A stretch of DNA of 64,000 nt from CBFIGX01 sp965662265 (GTDB lineage Bacteria; Bacteroidota; Bacteroidia; Flavobacteriales; UBA7430): positions 124,001 through 188,000 of the forward strand of contig CBFIGX010000002.1 in assembly GCA_965662265.1 (NCBI GenBank), in the 5' to 3' direction. Below are positions 8,887 through 18,564 of this stretch, piece after piece. A program made the position numbers and the translations under genes. The notes beneath the pieces were generated by a model. The model was not told the DNA's origin. It made no database searches and saw only the letters and a program-made list of their open reading frames with translations. How positions within the stretch are numbered: position 1 is the stretch's first letter; each line of letters opens with the position of its first letter.

Positions 8887-10671
8887 ATGAAGCAATTGGA
8901 ACAAAAAATAACTCCTGTGATTTTAAAAGCTATTAAAGCTTTGTATGGAGTTGAAATGCCAGAAAATCAAATCAATTTTCAAACTACCAGAAAAGAGTTT
9001 GAAGGAGATATTACTATAGTCATATTTCCTATGGTTAGATTGGCAAAAAAAAGCCCAGAGGAAACGGCCCAACAAATAGGTGCCTATCTCGCAGAAAACA
9101 TGGATGAGATTGAAGACTTTAATGTTGTTAAAGGTTTCTTGAATCTAATTATTTCAGATTCCTATTGGTTAGATCGATATAGTGAAGCCAAGAAGAATAA
9201 AAGTTTCGGACACATTAAAGCCAGTGAGAATGATCCGCTAATAGTGGTAGAATATTGTTCTCCAAATACTAATAAGCCTCTTCACTTAGGTCATGTACGA
9301 AATAACTTATTAGGTTATTCTGTTGCTGAAATTATTAAAGCTAGTGGTAAGCGGGTAAAGAAGGTTCAAATAATCAATGACAGAGGCATACATATATGTA
9401 AGTCTATGTTAGCATGGAAGAAATTTGGAGGCGGAGAAACGCCTCAAAGCTCTGGTTTAAAAGGAGATCACTTGGTGGGTAAATACTATGTGAGATTTGA
9501 TCAAGAATACAAGAAAGAGATTTCATTGTTAATGGAGCAAGGTTTAAGCGAAGATGAAGCTAAAAGACAGTCGCCTTTGTTTGTAGAAGCTCAAGAAATG
9601 CTACGCCTATGGGAACAGAAAGATACGGAGGTTTTTGCTTTGTGGGAAATGATGAACCAATGGGTGTATGATGGTTTTGAATCTACACATTCTCGTATGG
9701 GAGTTGATTTTGATAAAAATTACTATGAGAGTAACACTTATCTATTAGGTAAGAAATATATAGAAGAAGGATTAGAAAAGAATATATTTTACAAAAAAGA
9801 AGACGGCTCTGTTTGGGTAAACCTGAGTGATGAAAAGCTAGATCATAAGTTGTTGCTTCGAGCCGATGGAACAGCAGTATATATTACTCAAGATATAGGA
9901 ACAGCTATTCAACGATCTTTAGACTTTAACTTTAGTAAAATGGTTTATACCGTTGGTAATGAACAAGATTATCATTTTGATGTATTGTTTAAGGTGTTGA
10001 ATAGATTGGGCTATTCTTGGGCAAAAGATTGTTATCACTTGTCGTATGGAATGGTAGATCTACCGAGTGGTAAAATGAAATCTAGGGAAGGTACAGTGGT
10101 AGATGCTGATGATTTGATGCAACAAATGATAGATACTGCTAAAACAATATCTGAAGAGTTAGGGAAGTTAGATGGTTATAGTAATAATGAACTTTCTAAA
10201 ATACACGAGATGGTAGGTATGGGCGCTTTAAAGTACTATATACTTAAAGTAGATCCTAAAAAACGAATGATGTTTAACCCCGAAGAGTCTATTGATTTTA
10301 ATGGTCATACTGGACCTTTTATTCAATATACTCATGCTCGTATTTGTGCATTAAAGCGAAGATATGAGTCAGAACAATTTAGTTTGAAACCTACTAGTGG
10401 CATAGAACAAAAGGAAAAAGAGTTGTTAAAGATGTTGTTAAAATATCCAGATATGGTTCAAGAGGCTGCTGCGACTTATAGTCCAGCAGTAATTGCAAAT
10501 TATTGTTACGAATTGGTTAAAGAATACAATCAATTTTATCAACAAGTGCCTATTTTTGGTGCTAAAGAAAAGCAAGACCAATCATTCCGTATAGGAATGT
10601 CTGTATTTGCAGCGAAAGTAATATCTAAGGGAATGGGTTTACTAGGAATTCATGCCCCTGAACGAATGTAA
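8887..10671 (+). CDS. argS: Arginyl-tRNA synthetase
   Basis: Class I aminoacyl-tRNA synthetase that charges tRNA-Arg (594 residues). The HIGH-type motif is HLGHVRNN near residue 132, and the KMSKS-equivalent is GKMKSREGT near residue 395. An N-terminal additional domain and a C-terminal DALR-type anticodon domain flank the catalytic core. I chose ATG at 8887 rather than the longer frame from 8842: the longer form would overlap ctlX by 40 bases and add residues unlike ArgS. The operon with two guanidino-metabolising enzymes links arginine handling to translation. Confidence 0.97.
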   Translation: MKQLEQKITPVILKAIKALYGVEMPENQINFQTTRKEFEGDITIVIFPMVRLAKKSPEETAQQIGAYLAENMDEIEDFNVVKGFLNLIISDSYWLDRYSEAKKNKSFGHIKASENDPLIVVEYCSPNTNKPLHLGHVRNNLLGYSVAEIIKASGKRVKKVQIINDRGIHICKSMLAWKKFGGGETPQSSGLKGDHLVGKYYVRFDQEYKKEISLLMEQGLSEDEAKRQSPLFVEAQEMLRLWEQKDTEVFALWEMMNQWVYDGFESTHSRMGVDFDKNYYESNTYLLGKKYIEEGLEKNIFYKKEDGSVWVNLSDEKLDHKLLLRADGTAVYITQDIGTAIQRSLDFNFSKMVYTVGNEQDYHFDVLFKVLNRLGYSWAKDCYHLSYGMVDLPSGKMKSREGTVVDADDLMQQMIDTAKTISEELGKLDGYSNNELSKIHEMVGMGALKYYILKVDPKKRMMFNPEESIDFNGHTGPFIQYTHARICALKRRYESEQFSLKPTSGIEQKEKELLKMLLKYPDMVQEAAATYSPAVIANYCYELVKEYNQFYQQVPIFGAKEKQDQSFRIGMSVFAAKVISKGMGLLGIHAPERM

Positions 10672-10703
10672 TAGCTTCATTTTAAATTTAAAATTTAGAG
10701 GAA

Positions 10704-12056
10704 ATGTTTGAAAATTTATCCGAAAAATTAGATAAAGCCTTTTCAGTCTTAAAAGGACATGGAAAGATTACAGAAATTAATGTTGCCGAGACGCTAAAAG
10801 AGGTGAGAAGAGCTCTATTAGATGCCGATGTTTCTTATAAAATTGCTAAAGAATTCACCAAAAAAGTGAAAGAAAAGGCACTTGGGCAAGATGTGTTAAC
10901 CACATTACAGCCAGGGCAACTGATGGTTAAAATTGTTAAAGATGAACTTACCAATCTTATGGGAAGTCAAGCAATTGGTATTAATCTAGAGTCTAAGCAT
11001 TCTACGATATTAATTGCTGGATTACAAGGATCAGGTAAAACTACTTTTACTGGAAAGCTTTCCCTATTTTTAAAAAACAAAAAGTCCAAAAACCCATTAC
11101 TAGTTGCATGTGATGTATATCGACCAGCTGCTATTAATCAGTTGGAAATTTTAGCAGAGCAAGTGGGCGTAGAGATATACACAAATAAAGAATCTCAAGA
11201 TCCAGTAGCTATTGCAAAAGCTGCAATTACTCATGCCAAAACTAACGGCAACAATGTTGTTATTATTGATACAGCTGGGCGATTGGCTGTGGACGAACAA
11301 ATGATGAATGAAATAGCATCTATTAAGGCGGCCGTAAATCCTCAGGAAACATTGTTTGTAGTAGATGCTATGACTGGTCAGGATGCTGTTCATACTGCAA
11401 AAGCTTTTAACGATAGATTAGATTTTGACGGTGTTGTATTAACCAAACTTGATGGTGATACAAGAGGAGGTGCCGCACTTACTATTAAGTCGGTTGTAGA
11501 TAAACCAATAAAGTTTGTGGGTACAGGGGAGAAGATGGATGCTTTAGATGTCTTTCATCCTAATCGTATGGCCGATAGAATATTAGGTATGGGAGATGTA
11601 GTCTCTTTAGTAGAAAAAGCTCAGGAGCAATTTGATGCTGAAAAAGCTAGGAAACTACAAAAGAAAATTGCTAAAAATGAATTTGACTTTAATGATTTTA
11701 TAGAACAAATCGGTCAAGTTAAAAAAATGGGGAATGTTAAGGATCTCATGGGGATGATTCCTGGTATGGGGAAAGCTATGAAGGGGGTGGAGATAGAAGA
11801 CGATGCGTTTAAGCATGTTGAGGCAATGATCCAGTCTATGACTGTAGAGGAAAGGGCAAAGCCCTCCATATTAAACGGCTCCAGAAGACAGCGAATTGCA
11901 AGAGGTAGTGGTCGAACTGTTAATGATGTAAATCAACTGATAAAGCAGTTTGGTGATATGAGTAAAATGATGAAGATGATGCAAGGTGGAGGAATGAAAA
12001 ACATGATGAAAATGATGGGTAAAGGCGGAATGCCTAATATGCCATTCGGTAAATAA
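10704..12056 (+). CDS. ffh: Signal recognition particle protein Ffh
   Basis: GTPase of the signal recognition particle, binding 4.5S RNA and nascent signal sequences (450 residues). The N domain is followed by the G domain, with GLQGSGKTT at about 106, the DTAGR box near 188 and TKLDGD near 246. The C-terminal M domain contains GSRRQRIARGSG, which binds SRP RNA, and ends in a methionine- and glycine-rich tail (MSKMMKMMQGGG and repeats). It is 32 bases after argS and 1 base before folD, so the genes are very likely co-transcribed. The minus-strand frames across its 3' end are shadows. Confidence 0.98.
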   Translation: MFENLSEKLDKAFSVLKGHGKITEINVAETLKEVRRALLDADVSYKIAKEFTKKVKEKALGQDVLTTLQPGQLMVKIVKDELTNLMGSQAIGINLESKHSTILIAGLQGSGKTTFTGKLSLFLKNKKSKNPLLVACDVYRPAAINQLEILAEQVGVEIYTNKESQDPVAIAKAAITHAKTNGNNVVIIDTAGRLAVDEQMMNEIASIKAAVNPQETLFVVDAMTGQDAVHTAKAFNDRLDFDGVVLTKLDGDTRGGAALTIKSVVDKPIKFVGTGEKMDALDVFHPNRMADRILGMGDVVSLVEKAQEQFDAEKARKLQKKIAKNEFDFNDFIEQIGQVKKMGNVKDLMGMIPGMGKAMKGVEIEDDAFKHVEAMIQSMTVEERAKPSILNGSRRQRIARGSGRTVNDVNQLIKQFGDMSKMMKMMQGGGMKNMMKMMGKGGMPNMPFGK

Positions 12057-12057
12057 A

Positions 12058-12942
12058 ATGAATATGCAGTTATTAGATGGTAAATTAACTTCCAATCAGT
12101 TAAAAGATGAAATCGCTGAACAAGTTGAACAACTACTTTTAGATGGAGGCAAAAAGCCTCATTTAGCAGCAATCTTGGTTGGGAATAATGGCGCAAGTGA
12201 AACCTATGTTAATGCAAAGGTAAAGGCTTGTGAAAAAGTGGGATTCAATTCTACGCTTATTCGACTAGATGAATCAGTTACAGAAGAAGAACTTCTAAAT
12301 GAAGTGAAGAAGGTAAATGAAAATAATGATATTGACGGTTTGATTGTTCAGCTTCCATTACCAAATCACATATCAGAAATTAAAGTTACTGAAACTATAG
12401 TTCCAGAGAAAGATGTGGATGGTTTTCATCCAGTAAATTTAGGGAAGATGGTTCTCAATTTACCTTCTTACTTACCAGCTACACCTGCTGGTATTGTTGA
12501 GTTATTAGATAGGTATGACGTTGAAACCTCTGGTAAACATTGTGTAGTAATTGGTAGGTCACACATTGTAGGCTCTCCTATGAGTATTTTGATGGCAAGA
12601 AACACCAAGGTAGGTAATTGTACCGTTACATTAACACACAGTAGAACTACTAACCTTCTAGAAATTACACGTACTGCTGACATTCTCATTGTTGCCCTCG
12701 GAAAACCAGAATTTGTAACTAAAAATATGGTTAAAGAAGGTGCTGTTGTAGTGGATGTAGGAATTACAAGAGTAAAATCTGACAAGACTAAATCTGGTTG
12801 GAAACTAAAGGGAGACGTAGCTTTTGATGAAGTTGCGCCTAAGTGTTCCTATATCACACCAGTGCCCGGAGGAGTTGGGCCAATGACTATCGCTTCTTTA
12901 CTTAAGAATACTTTGATTGCAGCAAGAAGCAAAAACATGTGA
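12058..12942 (+). CDS. folD: Bifunctional methylenetetrahydrofolate dehydrogenase/cyclohydrolase FolD
   Basis: Interconverts 5,10-methylene-, 5,10-methenyl- and 10-formyl-tetrahydrofolate for one-carbon supply (294 residues). Visible signatures include YVNAKVKACEKVG with its catalytic Lys, DGLIVQLPLP, the PEKDVDGFHPVN loop, the NAD(P)-binding VVIGRSHIVGSP and the C-terminal TPVPGGVGPMT. The start is one base after the ffh stop, indicating coupled expression. It is the last gene of the plus-strand operon; hemH converges from the other side. Confidence 0.98.
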   Translation: MNMQLLDGKLTSNQLKDEIAEQVEQLLLDGGKKPHLAAILVGNNGASETYVNAKVKACEKVGFNSTLIRLDESVTEEELLNEVKKVNENNDIDGLIVQLPLPNHISEIKVTETIVPEKDVDGFHPVNLGKMVLNLPSYLPATPAGIVELLDRYDVETSGKHCVVIGRSHIVGSPMSILMARNTKVGNCTVTLTHSRTTNLLEITRTADILIVALGKPEFVTKNMVKEGAVVVDVGITRVKSDKTKSGWKLKGDVAFDEVAPKCSYITPVPGGVGPMTIASLLKNTLIAARSKNM

Positions 12943-12974
12943 GTATATCTATATTAAATTTAAAAAAGGATGTT

Positions 12975-13982
12975 TTAGCTTTTTTTAATTAGATGAGACA
13001 GGGCTTCTACCCAATCGTCACCACTATTAAGGCTTGGTACTAAGTCTAGTTTTTCTCCACCGTTTTCTTGGAACAATTCTTCAAGACCTTCACCTATTTC
13101 TACAATTGTTTCAAGACAGTCTGCAACAAATGCAGGAGAAAATACAAGAACACGTTTAGATCCAGATTTTGCTAAACGCTCAATTTCTTTGTCTGCAAAT
13201 GGTGTAAGCCATTTTTTATCCAATCTTGATTGGAAACAAACTGAATATTTGGATGCGTCCAATTTTAAAGCATTAGCTAAGAGCTCAGTTGTTTCAAAAC
13301 AATTGGCTCGGTAACAATAACGATTGTTAGTTCTATTAGCTGAACAATCACAATCATTGATTGCACATTTAGGAATCTCACATTTCCTGATGTGCCTGTT
13401 AGGGACACCATGATAACTAAATAAAATATGATCATAACTATCTAAATCAAATAGCCTAGCTCTATTGGCAAAAGACTCTATGTAGCCATGATCATTATGG
13501 AATCCTGAAACAACCTTAAAATTAGGTATTGTCCACCATTTAGAGATGTACTTTAAAGCTTTTTCAATGGCGGTGCCACTACTAGAAGATGCATGCTGAG
13601 GATATAAAGGAACAATAATTAACTCTTCATGATGTTCTTGTCGCATCGATTTTAAAACAGATTTAATGGACGGTTTATTGTAGCGCATTGCTAATCTTAC
13701 ATCGTATTCATCGCCTAAGCTTTCTTGTACTTTTTTGGTTAAATCTTCACTGTGATAAAGCAATGGAGAACCTTTATCAGTCCATAATTTTTTGTATTCG
13801 CTACTAGAGCCAAACATTCGTATGGGAACAATGATGAAGCTTACAAGAATTTTACGAAGTAGCCATGGAATGTCAATAACTCTTCCATCATTTAAAAATT
13901 CTAGTAAATAGGGCCCAACAGACCCAACATTTGGGCTGTCAGGAGTTCCTAAATTTATCAGTAGTACGCCTTTTTTCTTCAT
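12975..13982 (-). CDS. hemH: Ferrochelatase
   Basis: Inserts ferrous iron into protoporphyrin IX, the last step of haem synthesis (335 residues). Features include the N-terminal GVLLINLGTPDSP, MRYNKPSI, the VPLYPQHASSSSGT segment and SYHGVPNRHIRKC with the catalytic His, followed by SRLDKKWLTP and the late FVADCLETIVEI segment with its Glu. A cluster of Cys between about residues 200 and 230 (CEIPKCAINDCDCSANRTN) is notable and may reflect a metal-binding insertion. It is monocistronic, convergent with folD. Confidence 0.97.
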   Translation of the reverse strand: MKKKGVLLINLGTPDSPNVGSVGPYLLEFLNDGRVIDIPWLLRKILVSFIIVPIRMFGSSSEYKKLWTDKGSPLLYHSEDLTKKVQESLGDEYDVRLAMRYNKPSIKSVLKSMRQEHHEELIIVPLYPQHASSSSGTAIEKALKYISKWWTIPNFKVVSGFHNDHGYIESFANRARLFDLDSYDHILFSYHGVPNRHIRKCEIPKCAINDCDCSANRTNNRYCYRANCFETTELLANALKLDASKYSVCFQSRLDKKWLTPFADKEIERLAKSGSKRVLVFSPAFVADCLETIVEIGEGLEELFQENGGEKLDLVPSLNSGDDWVEALSHLIKKS

Positions 13983-14002
13983 GTCATAATTAAATTAGCA
14001 TA

Positions 14003-14010
14003 CAAATATA
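14003..14010 (-). promoter_or_regulatory. Candidate -7 promoter element for hemH
   Basis: TATATTTG on the minus strand fits TAnnTTTG and lies about 21 bases before the hemH ATG. No clear -33 TTG is seen at the usual distance. Confidence 0.4.
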
Positions 14011-14093
14011 CTTGCTTTTTTAGTACTAATATCCTTAGAGGTTAAACTTTTGGTAGGATATTTGTGTAAGTATATTAATGTATTTAAATAAGA

Positions 14094-14124
14094 TTGTTTT
14101 ATATAAAAAGCAATCCTATATTTA
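14094..14124 (+). promoter_or_regulatory. Candidate promoter for the giant repeat protein gene
   Basis: TTG at 14094-14096, then 20 bases, then TATATTTA at 14117-14124 (one mismatch to TAnnTTTG). This argues that the TTG at 14094 is a promoter element and not a start codon; the gene is taken to begin at ATG 14145. Confidence 0.4.
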
Positions 14125-14144
14125 CTTATCTAAAAAAAATATTT

Positions 14145-17100
14145 ATGAAAAACTTTTTTTCAGTTACGCTGTATCTCATACTAACTTATTTTAGTAGTGT
14201 AAATGCCCAGTGTGATTTTAGCTTTACAGTAACCAACACAGGTTCTAACATGACTCTTTTTATCTCTGGTGAAGCATTGAACGGGCCTCTTTCTGTCGGT
14301 GATACGCTAGGTGTTTTTTACACTAACAATTTAGGTCAAGAAAAATGTGGCGGATTAACTGTTTGGACTGGTAACATGGTTCAAATAGCAGCATTTGGTG
14401 ACGATGCAACAACTACAAATGTTAAAGACGGTTTTGCTGAAGGCGAAAACATTGTATTCAAAGCTGGATCGGAATCTAATAAATTTACTGTTATTCCAAG
14501 CCCTTTATACAATTATAGTACTAATGGCTTGGAGTTTATTTCTGGTTTATCATATACACAACTAGATTGTGGATCAAATGATATAGAAGGCTGCACCAGT
14601 GCCCTTGCCTGTAATTATAATCCTGATGCAACTGTTGATGATGGTTCTTGCTTTGAACCAGTATTATATTACAATTGTGAAGGGAACTGTTTGTTTGACC
14701 TTGATTTAGACGGGATTTGTGATCCTCTAGAGATTGATGGATGTACAGATATGGAAGCAACTAACTACAATGAAAATGCTACTGATGATGATGGTTCTTG
14801 TGAATATACACTTTCTTCTTGCGATTTGCCACAAGAGTTTATTGGAAATACTGGCGCTAATATGACAGTTATGTTTGCAGCAGACTTTATTAATTCTCTT
14901 AGTGTACAAAATGAAGGCGCATATGTAGTTGCAATTACACCTGATGGATTATTAGTTGGTTCAACAAATGTTTACGATGTCAATCAGAATACCATAGCAA
15001 TTTGGGGTGATGATAGCTTAACACCCGAGGTTGAAGGCGCTTCAACTGGGGAGTTAATTACATTTCAATTAGTAGATGGCAATATGCTTTACGACATATT
15101 TGATAGTGGCATTGAAGTAGCCGTATCCTTTACCACTAATGGCTTTCAAGCCATAGCAATTAGTGTTTCTACAGAATTAAATTGTACCTCTTCTTCCTCG
15201 GCTGATGTTTTAGGCTGTACGGATACTGATGCTTGTAACTACAATATGGAAGCAACTTTAGATGATTCGTCTTGTACTTACACTCAAAATTATTACGACT
15301 GCGATGGTAACTGTGTCTCGGATGAAGATGCTGATGGTGTTTGTGATGAATTAGAAATAGAAGGATGTACCGATATTAGTGCTCTTAACTATAGCGCCGA
15401 GGCTACTAACGACGATGGCTCCTGTGAGTACAGCCCAATATCATGCAATTTACCACAAGAATACACTGGGAATACAGCTAGTAATATGACAGTGATGTTG
15501 ACACCTACTTTTATAACTTCTCTTAATGCTCAAAATGAGGGTGCTTATATGGTGGCTCTTTCTTCCAATGGTGATGTCTATGGTTCAGCAACTGTTTATG
15601 GTCTTAATCAGAATACTATTGCAATATGGGGAGACGATGCCCAAACATCTGAACTTGATGGCGCACAACCTAACGAGCTGATTACATTTCAATTAGTAGA
15701 TGGTAATTTATTATATAATCTTAATGATGGTGGACTTGATCTTGCAGTGGCATTTACAGCAAATGGTATCGAAGCATTATCATCAGTTTCAACAGAATTA
15801 AATTGCACCTCTTCATCGTCTGATGTTTTAGGTTGCACCGATGCTGATGCATGTAATTACAATGTGGATGCTACACAAGATGATGCGTCTTGTACTTATG
15901 CTCAAAATTATTACGACTGTGATGGTAACTGTGTCTCGGATGTAGATGCTGATGGTATTTGTGATGAAAATGAAATTTTAGGTTGTACTGATGCCTTAGC
16001 ATTAAACTACAATGTTAATGCAACAGATGACGACGGTTCTTGTGAATATATGGTAGTTGTTGAGGGTTGTACTGATATATTGGCAAACAATTATAACTCT
16101 GAAGCAACAGTGGATGATGGATCATGCCTTTATGGAAATGGTGGATGTACCTACCAGAATGCAGACAATTATAATTCAGATGCAACCTATGATGATGGTT
16201 CTTGTATATTTGATGATTATGGGCTTCCATTTATTTACGTGACAAATCCTATTGATGGAGACATGATTACAACATCAAACGTTGATATTTCCTATACCGT
16301 TGTAAATGTAGATATTGACCTTCCCACAATGGCACCTGATGGAGGACATATTAAGTATTCAATTAATGGTGGTAGTTTAGGTTCTTCATTTCAACAGTCA
16401 GATGTTATTTCTAACGAATTTGAATATGGCTTTCATACTATAGACTTTTATCTGTATACTAACGAGTCTGGAAACATTCAAGAATGGTCTCCACCTGTAT
16501 TCACATCCGTTTCATTTAATGTAGGAGAAGAGGGTTGTACAGATTCTTTGTCTGGTAATTATAACCCAAATGCTATAATTGATAACAACATGTGTTTACC
16601 CAATGCAAATCTAGATTTTGAATTTACAAACACTGGTTCAAACCACACGCTTTTAATCTTAGAGAGTGCTTCAACTATAGACATAAATGGTCTTATACCT
16701 CAAGAAGACGATTTAATTGGTGTGTTTTACTTAACACCATCAGGTTCATATGTTTGTGGCGGGTCTACAAATTGGTCAGGAGGTCAAAACCAACTTGCTG
16801 CTATGGGTGATGATGCGACTACCACTACTGTCCAAGATGGTTTTATTAATGGCCAAGAGTTTGTGTGGGCTATCCAGTTTCAAGAAACAGGAAATAGCGT
16901 TTTTCTAACAGCTAATTATCAAAATCCTACGATGAATTCTTTTACTATTAACGGTATTTCTTTTGTAAATTCATTTGGTGTTCAAAATTTTGAAGGAGTA
17001 TTCGGTTGCACAAACAATGATTATATAGAGTATAATCCATTTGCTACTATAGACGATGGCTCATGTATCACACCTAAAATATATGGTTGTATAAATCCTG

Positions 17101-18542
17101 AATTCATAGAATACTGGGATTACAACGATGAATCATTTACTATTAGTAATCCAGAAATAACGGTAAATACAGATGATGGTTCTTGTGAAACGCCAATTAT
17201 TGATGGTTGTGTTGATGAAAACTATCTAGATTATTGTACAGTTTGTAATGTAGCTGATAATTCTCAATGTCAAGAAATTATAGTTTACGGCTGTATGGAT
17301 GATTTAGCACTTAACTATAATGAATTGGCTAATATGAGTGACAACTCTTGTGAATATGATATTTGTATTCAATTAGATTTAGCCAACTTTAATGTAGAGT
17401 ATTCTGAATTTAGCAACTCTACAGTGTTGAGTTTTGATGTTCAAAATTTATCAAACGTTGTAATACAGAATCCATATGTATCTATTGTTTTGGCATCAGA
17501 CTCTGATTTGCAGATAAATGATACGAGTTACTATAATTCGGTAGATGTAAGTCCATCAGATGCATTAACCATCCATAATATTATAAATACAGATCTTGCC
17601 TCCTTCCCTGAGAGTACTATATTAAATGGTCTTGTTGTAATTGAAGGTGAGACACAAGAAGGAACAAGCATTAACTGTTCTTTTAACATCACAGAATACC
17701 TAAACCTAGGCCATGTAGGATGTACAGATCCAAATGCATACAATTTCGATGAACAAGCTACTATTAATGATGGCACTTGCATCGATAATTTAAGTGCTTC
17801 TATTGTTGTAAATAATCCTGCTTGTATAGATAGTTATGCAAATATTACGGTTTATGTTACAGGTGGAACTCCTCCATATTCATCACCAACTGAATATACA
17901 TCTTATTCGTCAAATGGTATTCCTACCACCGAGACGGTAGACATTAACAATTTTGGTGTTGCATATTTTAATGGTTTAGCTGTTGGGGATTATGTAATTG
18001 AAATTCAAGATAGTCTAGAGATAATATCCTATTATAACTTTACGATTCAGCAGGCGGAAGATATTCAGGCTGATGTTTATGAAATTGAACCTGGGCTATT
18101 AAGTTCAGTTGTAACTACAGGTGAAGCTATATTTTATCAATGGTTGCTAAATGGTTCTTCTATTGATGGTGCAAACAACCAGTTTTATGCCCCTGACTCT
18201 TTAGGTTATTATCAGGTGTATGTGGAAAATGAAAACGGCTGTGGCTATTACTCTAATGAAATATATTCAGATTATGTGTCATTATTAGAAATAAATGAAT
18301 TAGCACTTGCCATATATCCAAATCCAGCTAATTCTGCTCTTACTATTGAATTATTAAAAACTAATAATCATGAGAAAGTTCAGATAGTTAATATTTTAGG
18401 TAATGAAATACATTCTTTTGCTTTTGATGATAATGTTGGTAAATCAAACACTATCGATTTGGCTGAATATCCTAGTGGTATTTATTTAATCAAGATGTAT
18501 AGTAATAATCAGGTTATTGTAAAGAGATTTATCAAGAATTAA
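14145..18542 (+). CDS. Giant Cys/Asp-repeat secreted protein with T9SS sorting domain
   Basis: 1465 residues from ATG 14145, which gives a clean signal peptide (MKNFFSVTLYLILTYFSSVNAQ-type, cut after about 21). It contains 14 copies of a short cysteine repeat of the form GCTDxxAxNYN then ATxDDGSC, starting near residues 149, 199, 357, 407, 563, 613, 641, 667, 797, 954, 981, 1021, 1049 and 1192; copies 11-13 are degenerate. Three linkers carry CDGNC followed by DxDxDGxCD, like calcium-binding loops. Larger modules are also duplicated: a SCxLPQExxGNT module twice, and a TNTGSN..GDDATTT module at both ends. The C-terminus (from about residue 1385, IYPNPANSALTIE) is a type A T9SS sorting domain. 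Function is unknown; an extracellular adhesin or structural protein is a guess. Confidence 0.85.
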   Translation: MKNFFSVTLYLILTYFSSVNAQCDFSFTVTNTGSNMTLFISGEALNGPLSVGDTLGVFYTNNLGQEKCGGLTVWTGNMVQIAAFGDDATTTNVKDGFAEGENIVFKAGSESNKFTVIPSPLYNYSTNGLEFISGLSYTQLDCGSNDIEGCTSALACNYNPDATVDDGSCFEPVLYYNCEGNCLFDLDLDGICDPLEIDGCTDMEATNYNENATDDDGSCEYTLSSCDLPQEFIGNTGANMTVMFAADFINSLSVQNEGAYVVAITPDGLLVGSTNVYDVNQNTIAIWGDDSLTPEVEGASTGELITFQLVDGNMLYDIFDSGIEVAVSFTTNGFQAIAISVSTELNCTSSSSADVLGCTDTDACNYNMEATLDDSSCTYTQNYYDCDGNCVSDEDADGVCDELEIEGCTDISALNYSAEATNDDGSCEYSPISCNLPQEYTGNTASNMTVMLTPTFITSLNAQNEGAYMVALSSNGDVYGSATVYGLNQNTIAIWGDDAQTSELDGAQPNELITFQLVDGNLLYNLNDGGLDLAVAFTANGIEALSSVSTELNCTSSSSDVLGCTDADACNYNVDATQDDASCTYAQNYYDCDGNCVSDVDADGICDENEILGCTDALALNYNVNATDDDGSCEYMVVVEGCTDILANNYNSEATVDDGSCLYGNGGCTYQNADNYNSDATYDDGSCIFDDYGLPFIYVTNPIDGDMITTSNVDISYTVVNVDIDLPTMAPDGGHIKYSINGGSLGSSFQQSDVISNEFEYGFHTIDFYLYTNESGNIQEWSPPVFTSVSFNVGEEGCTDSLSGNYNPNAIIDNNMCLPNANLDFEFTNTGSNHTLLILESASTIDINGLIPQEDDLIGVFYLTPSGSYVCGGSTNWSGGQNQLAAMGDDATTTTVQDGFINGQEFVWAIQFQETGNSVFLTANYQNPTMNSFTINGISFVNSFGVQNFEGVFGCTNNDYIEYNPFATIDDGSCITPKIYGCINPEFIEYWDYNDESFTISNPEITVNTDDGSCETPIIDGCVDENYLDYCTVCNVADNSQCQEIIVYGCMDDLALNYNELANMSDNSCEYDICIQLDLANFNVEYSEFSNSTVLSFDVQNLSNVVIQNPYVSIVLASDSDLQINDTSYYNSVDVSPSDALTIHNIINTDLASFPESTILNGLVVIEGETQEGTSINCSFNITEYLNLGHVGCTDPNAYNFDEQATINDGTCIDNLSASIVVNNPACIDSYANITVYVTGGTPPYSSPTEYTSYSSNGIPTTETVDINNFGVAYFNGLAVGDYVIEIQDSLEIISYYNFTIQQAEDIQADVYEIEPGLLSSVVTTGEAIFYQWLLNGSSIDGANNQFYAPDSLGYYQVYVENENGCGYYSNEIYSDYVSLLEINELALAIYPNPANSALTIELLKTNNHEKVQIVNILGNEIHSFAFDDNVGKSNTIDLAEYPSGIYLIKMYSNNQVIVKRFIKN
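14589..17800 (+). repeat. Array of 14 coding GCTD/DDGSC cysteine repeats
   Basis: The protein-level repeat of about 24 residues recurs 14 times, alone or paired with a DxDxDGxCD linker. Nucleotide identity between copies is partial, so the array is an old protein repeat and not a DNA satellite. One further copy is found in the C25 protease gene at about 54972-55040. Confidence 0.85.
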
Positions 18543-18564
18543 TAGCTCCTGTCAACTACTTTTT

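Noticed and set aside
14094..14144. TTG start 51 bases before the repeat-protein ATG
   Set aside because: The TTG fits a -33 promoter element, and the ATG gives a clean signal peptide.
14589..17800. CRISPR-like array in the repeat gene
   Set aside because: The repetition is at protein level within one open frame, with variable DNA and no spacer structure.
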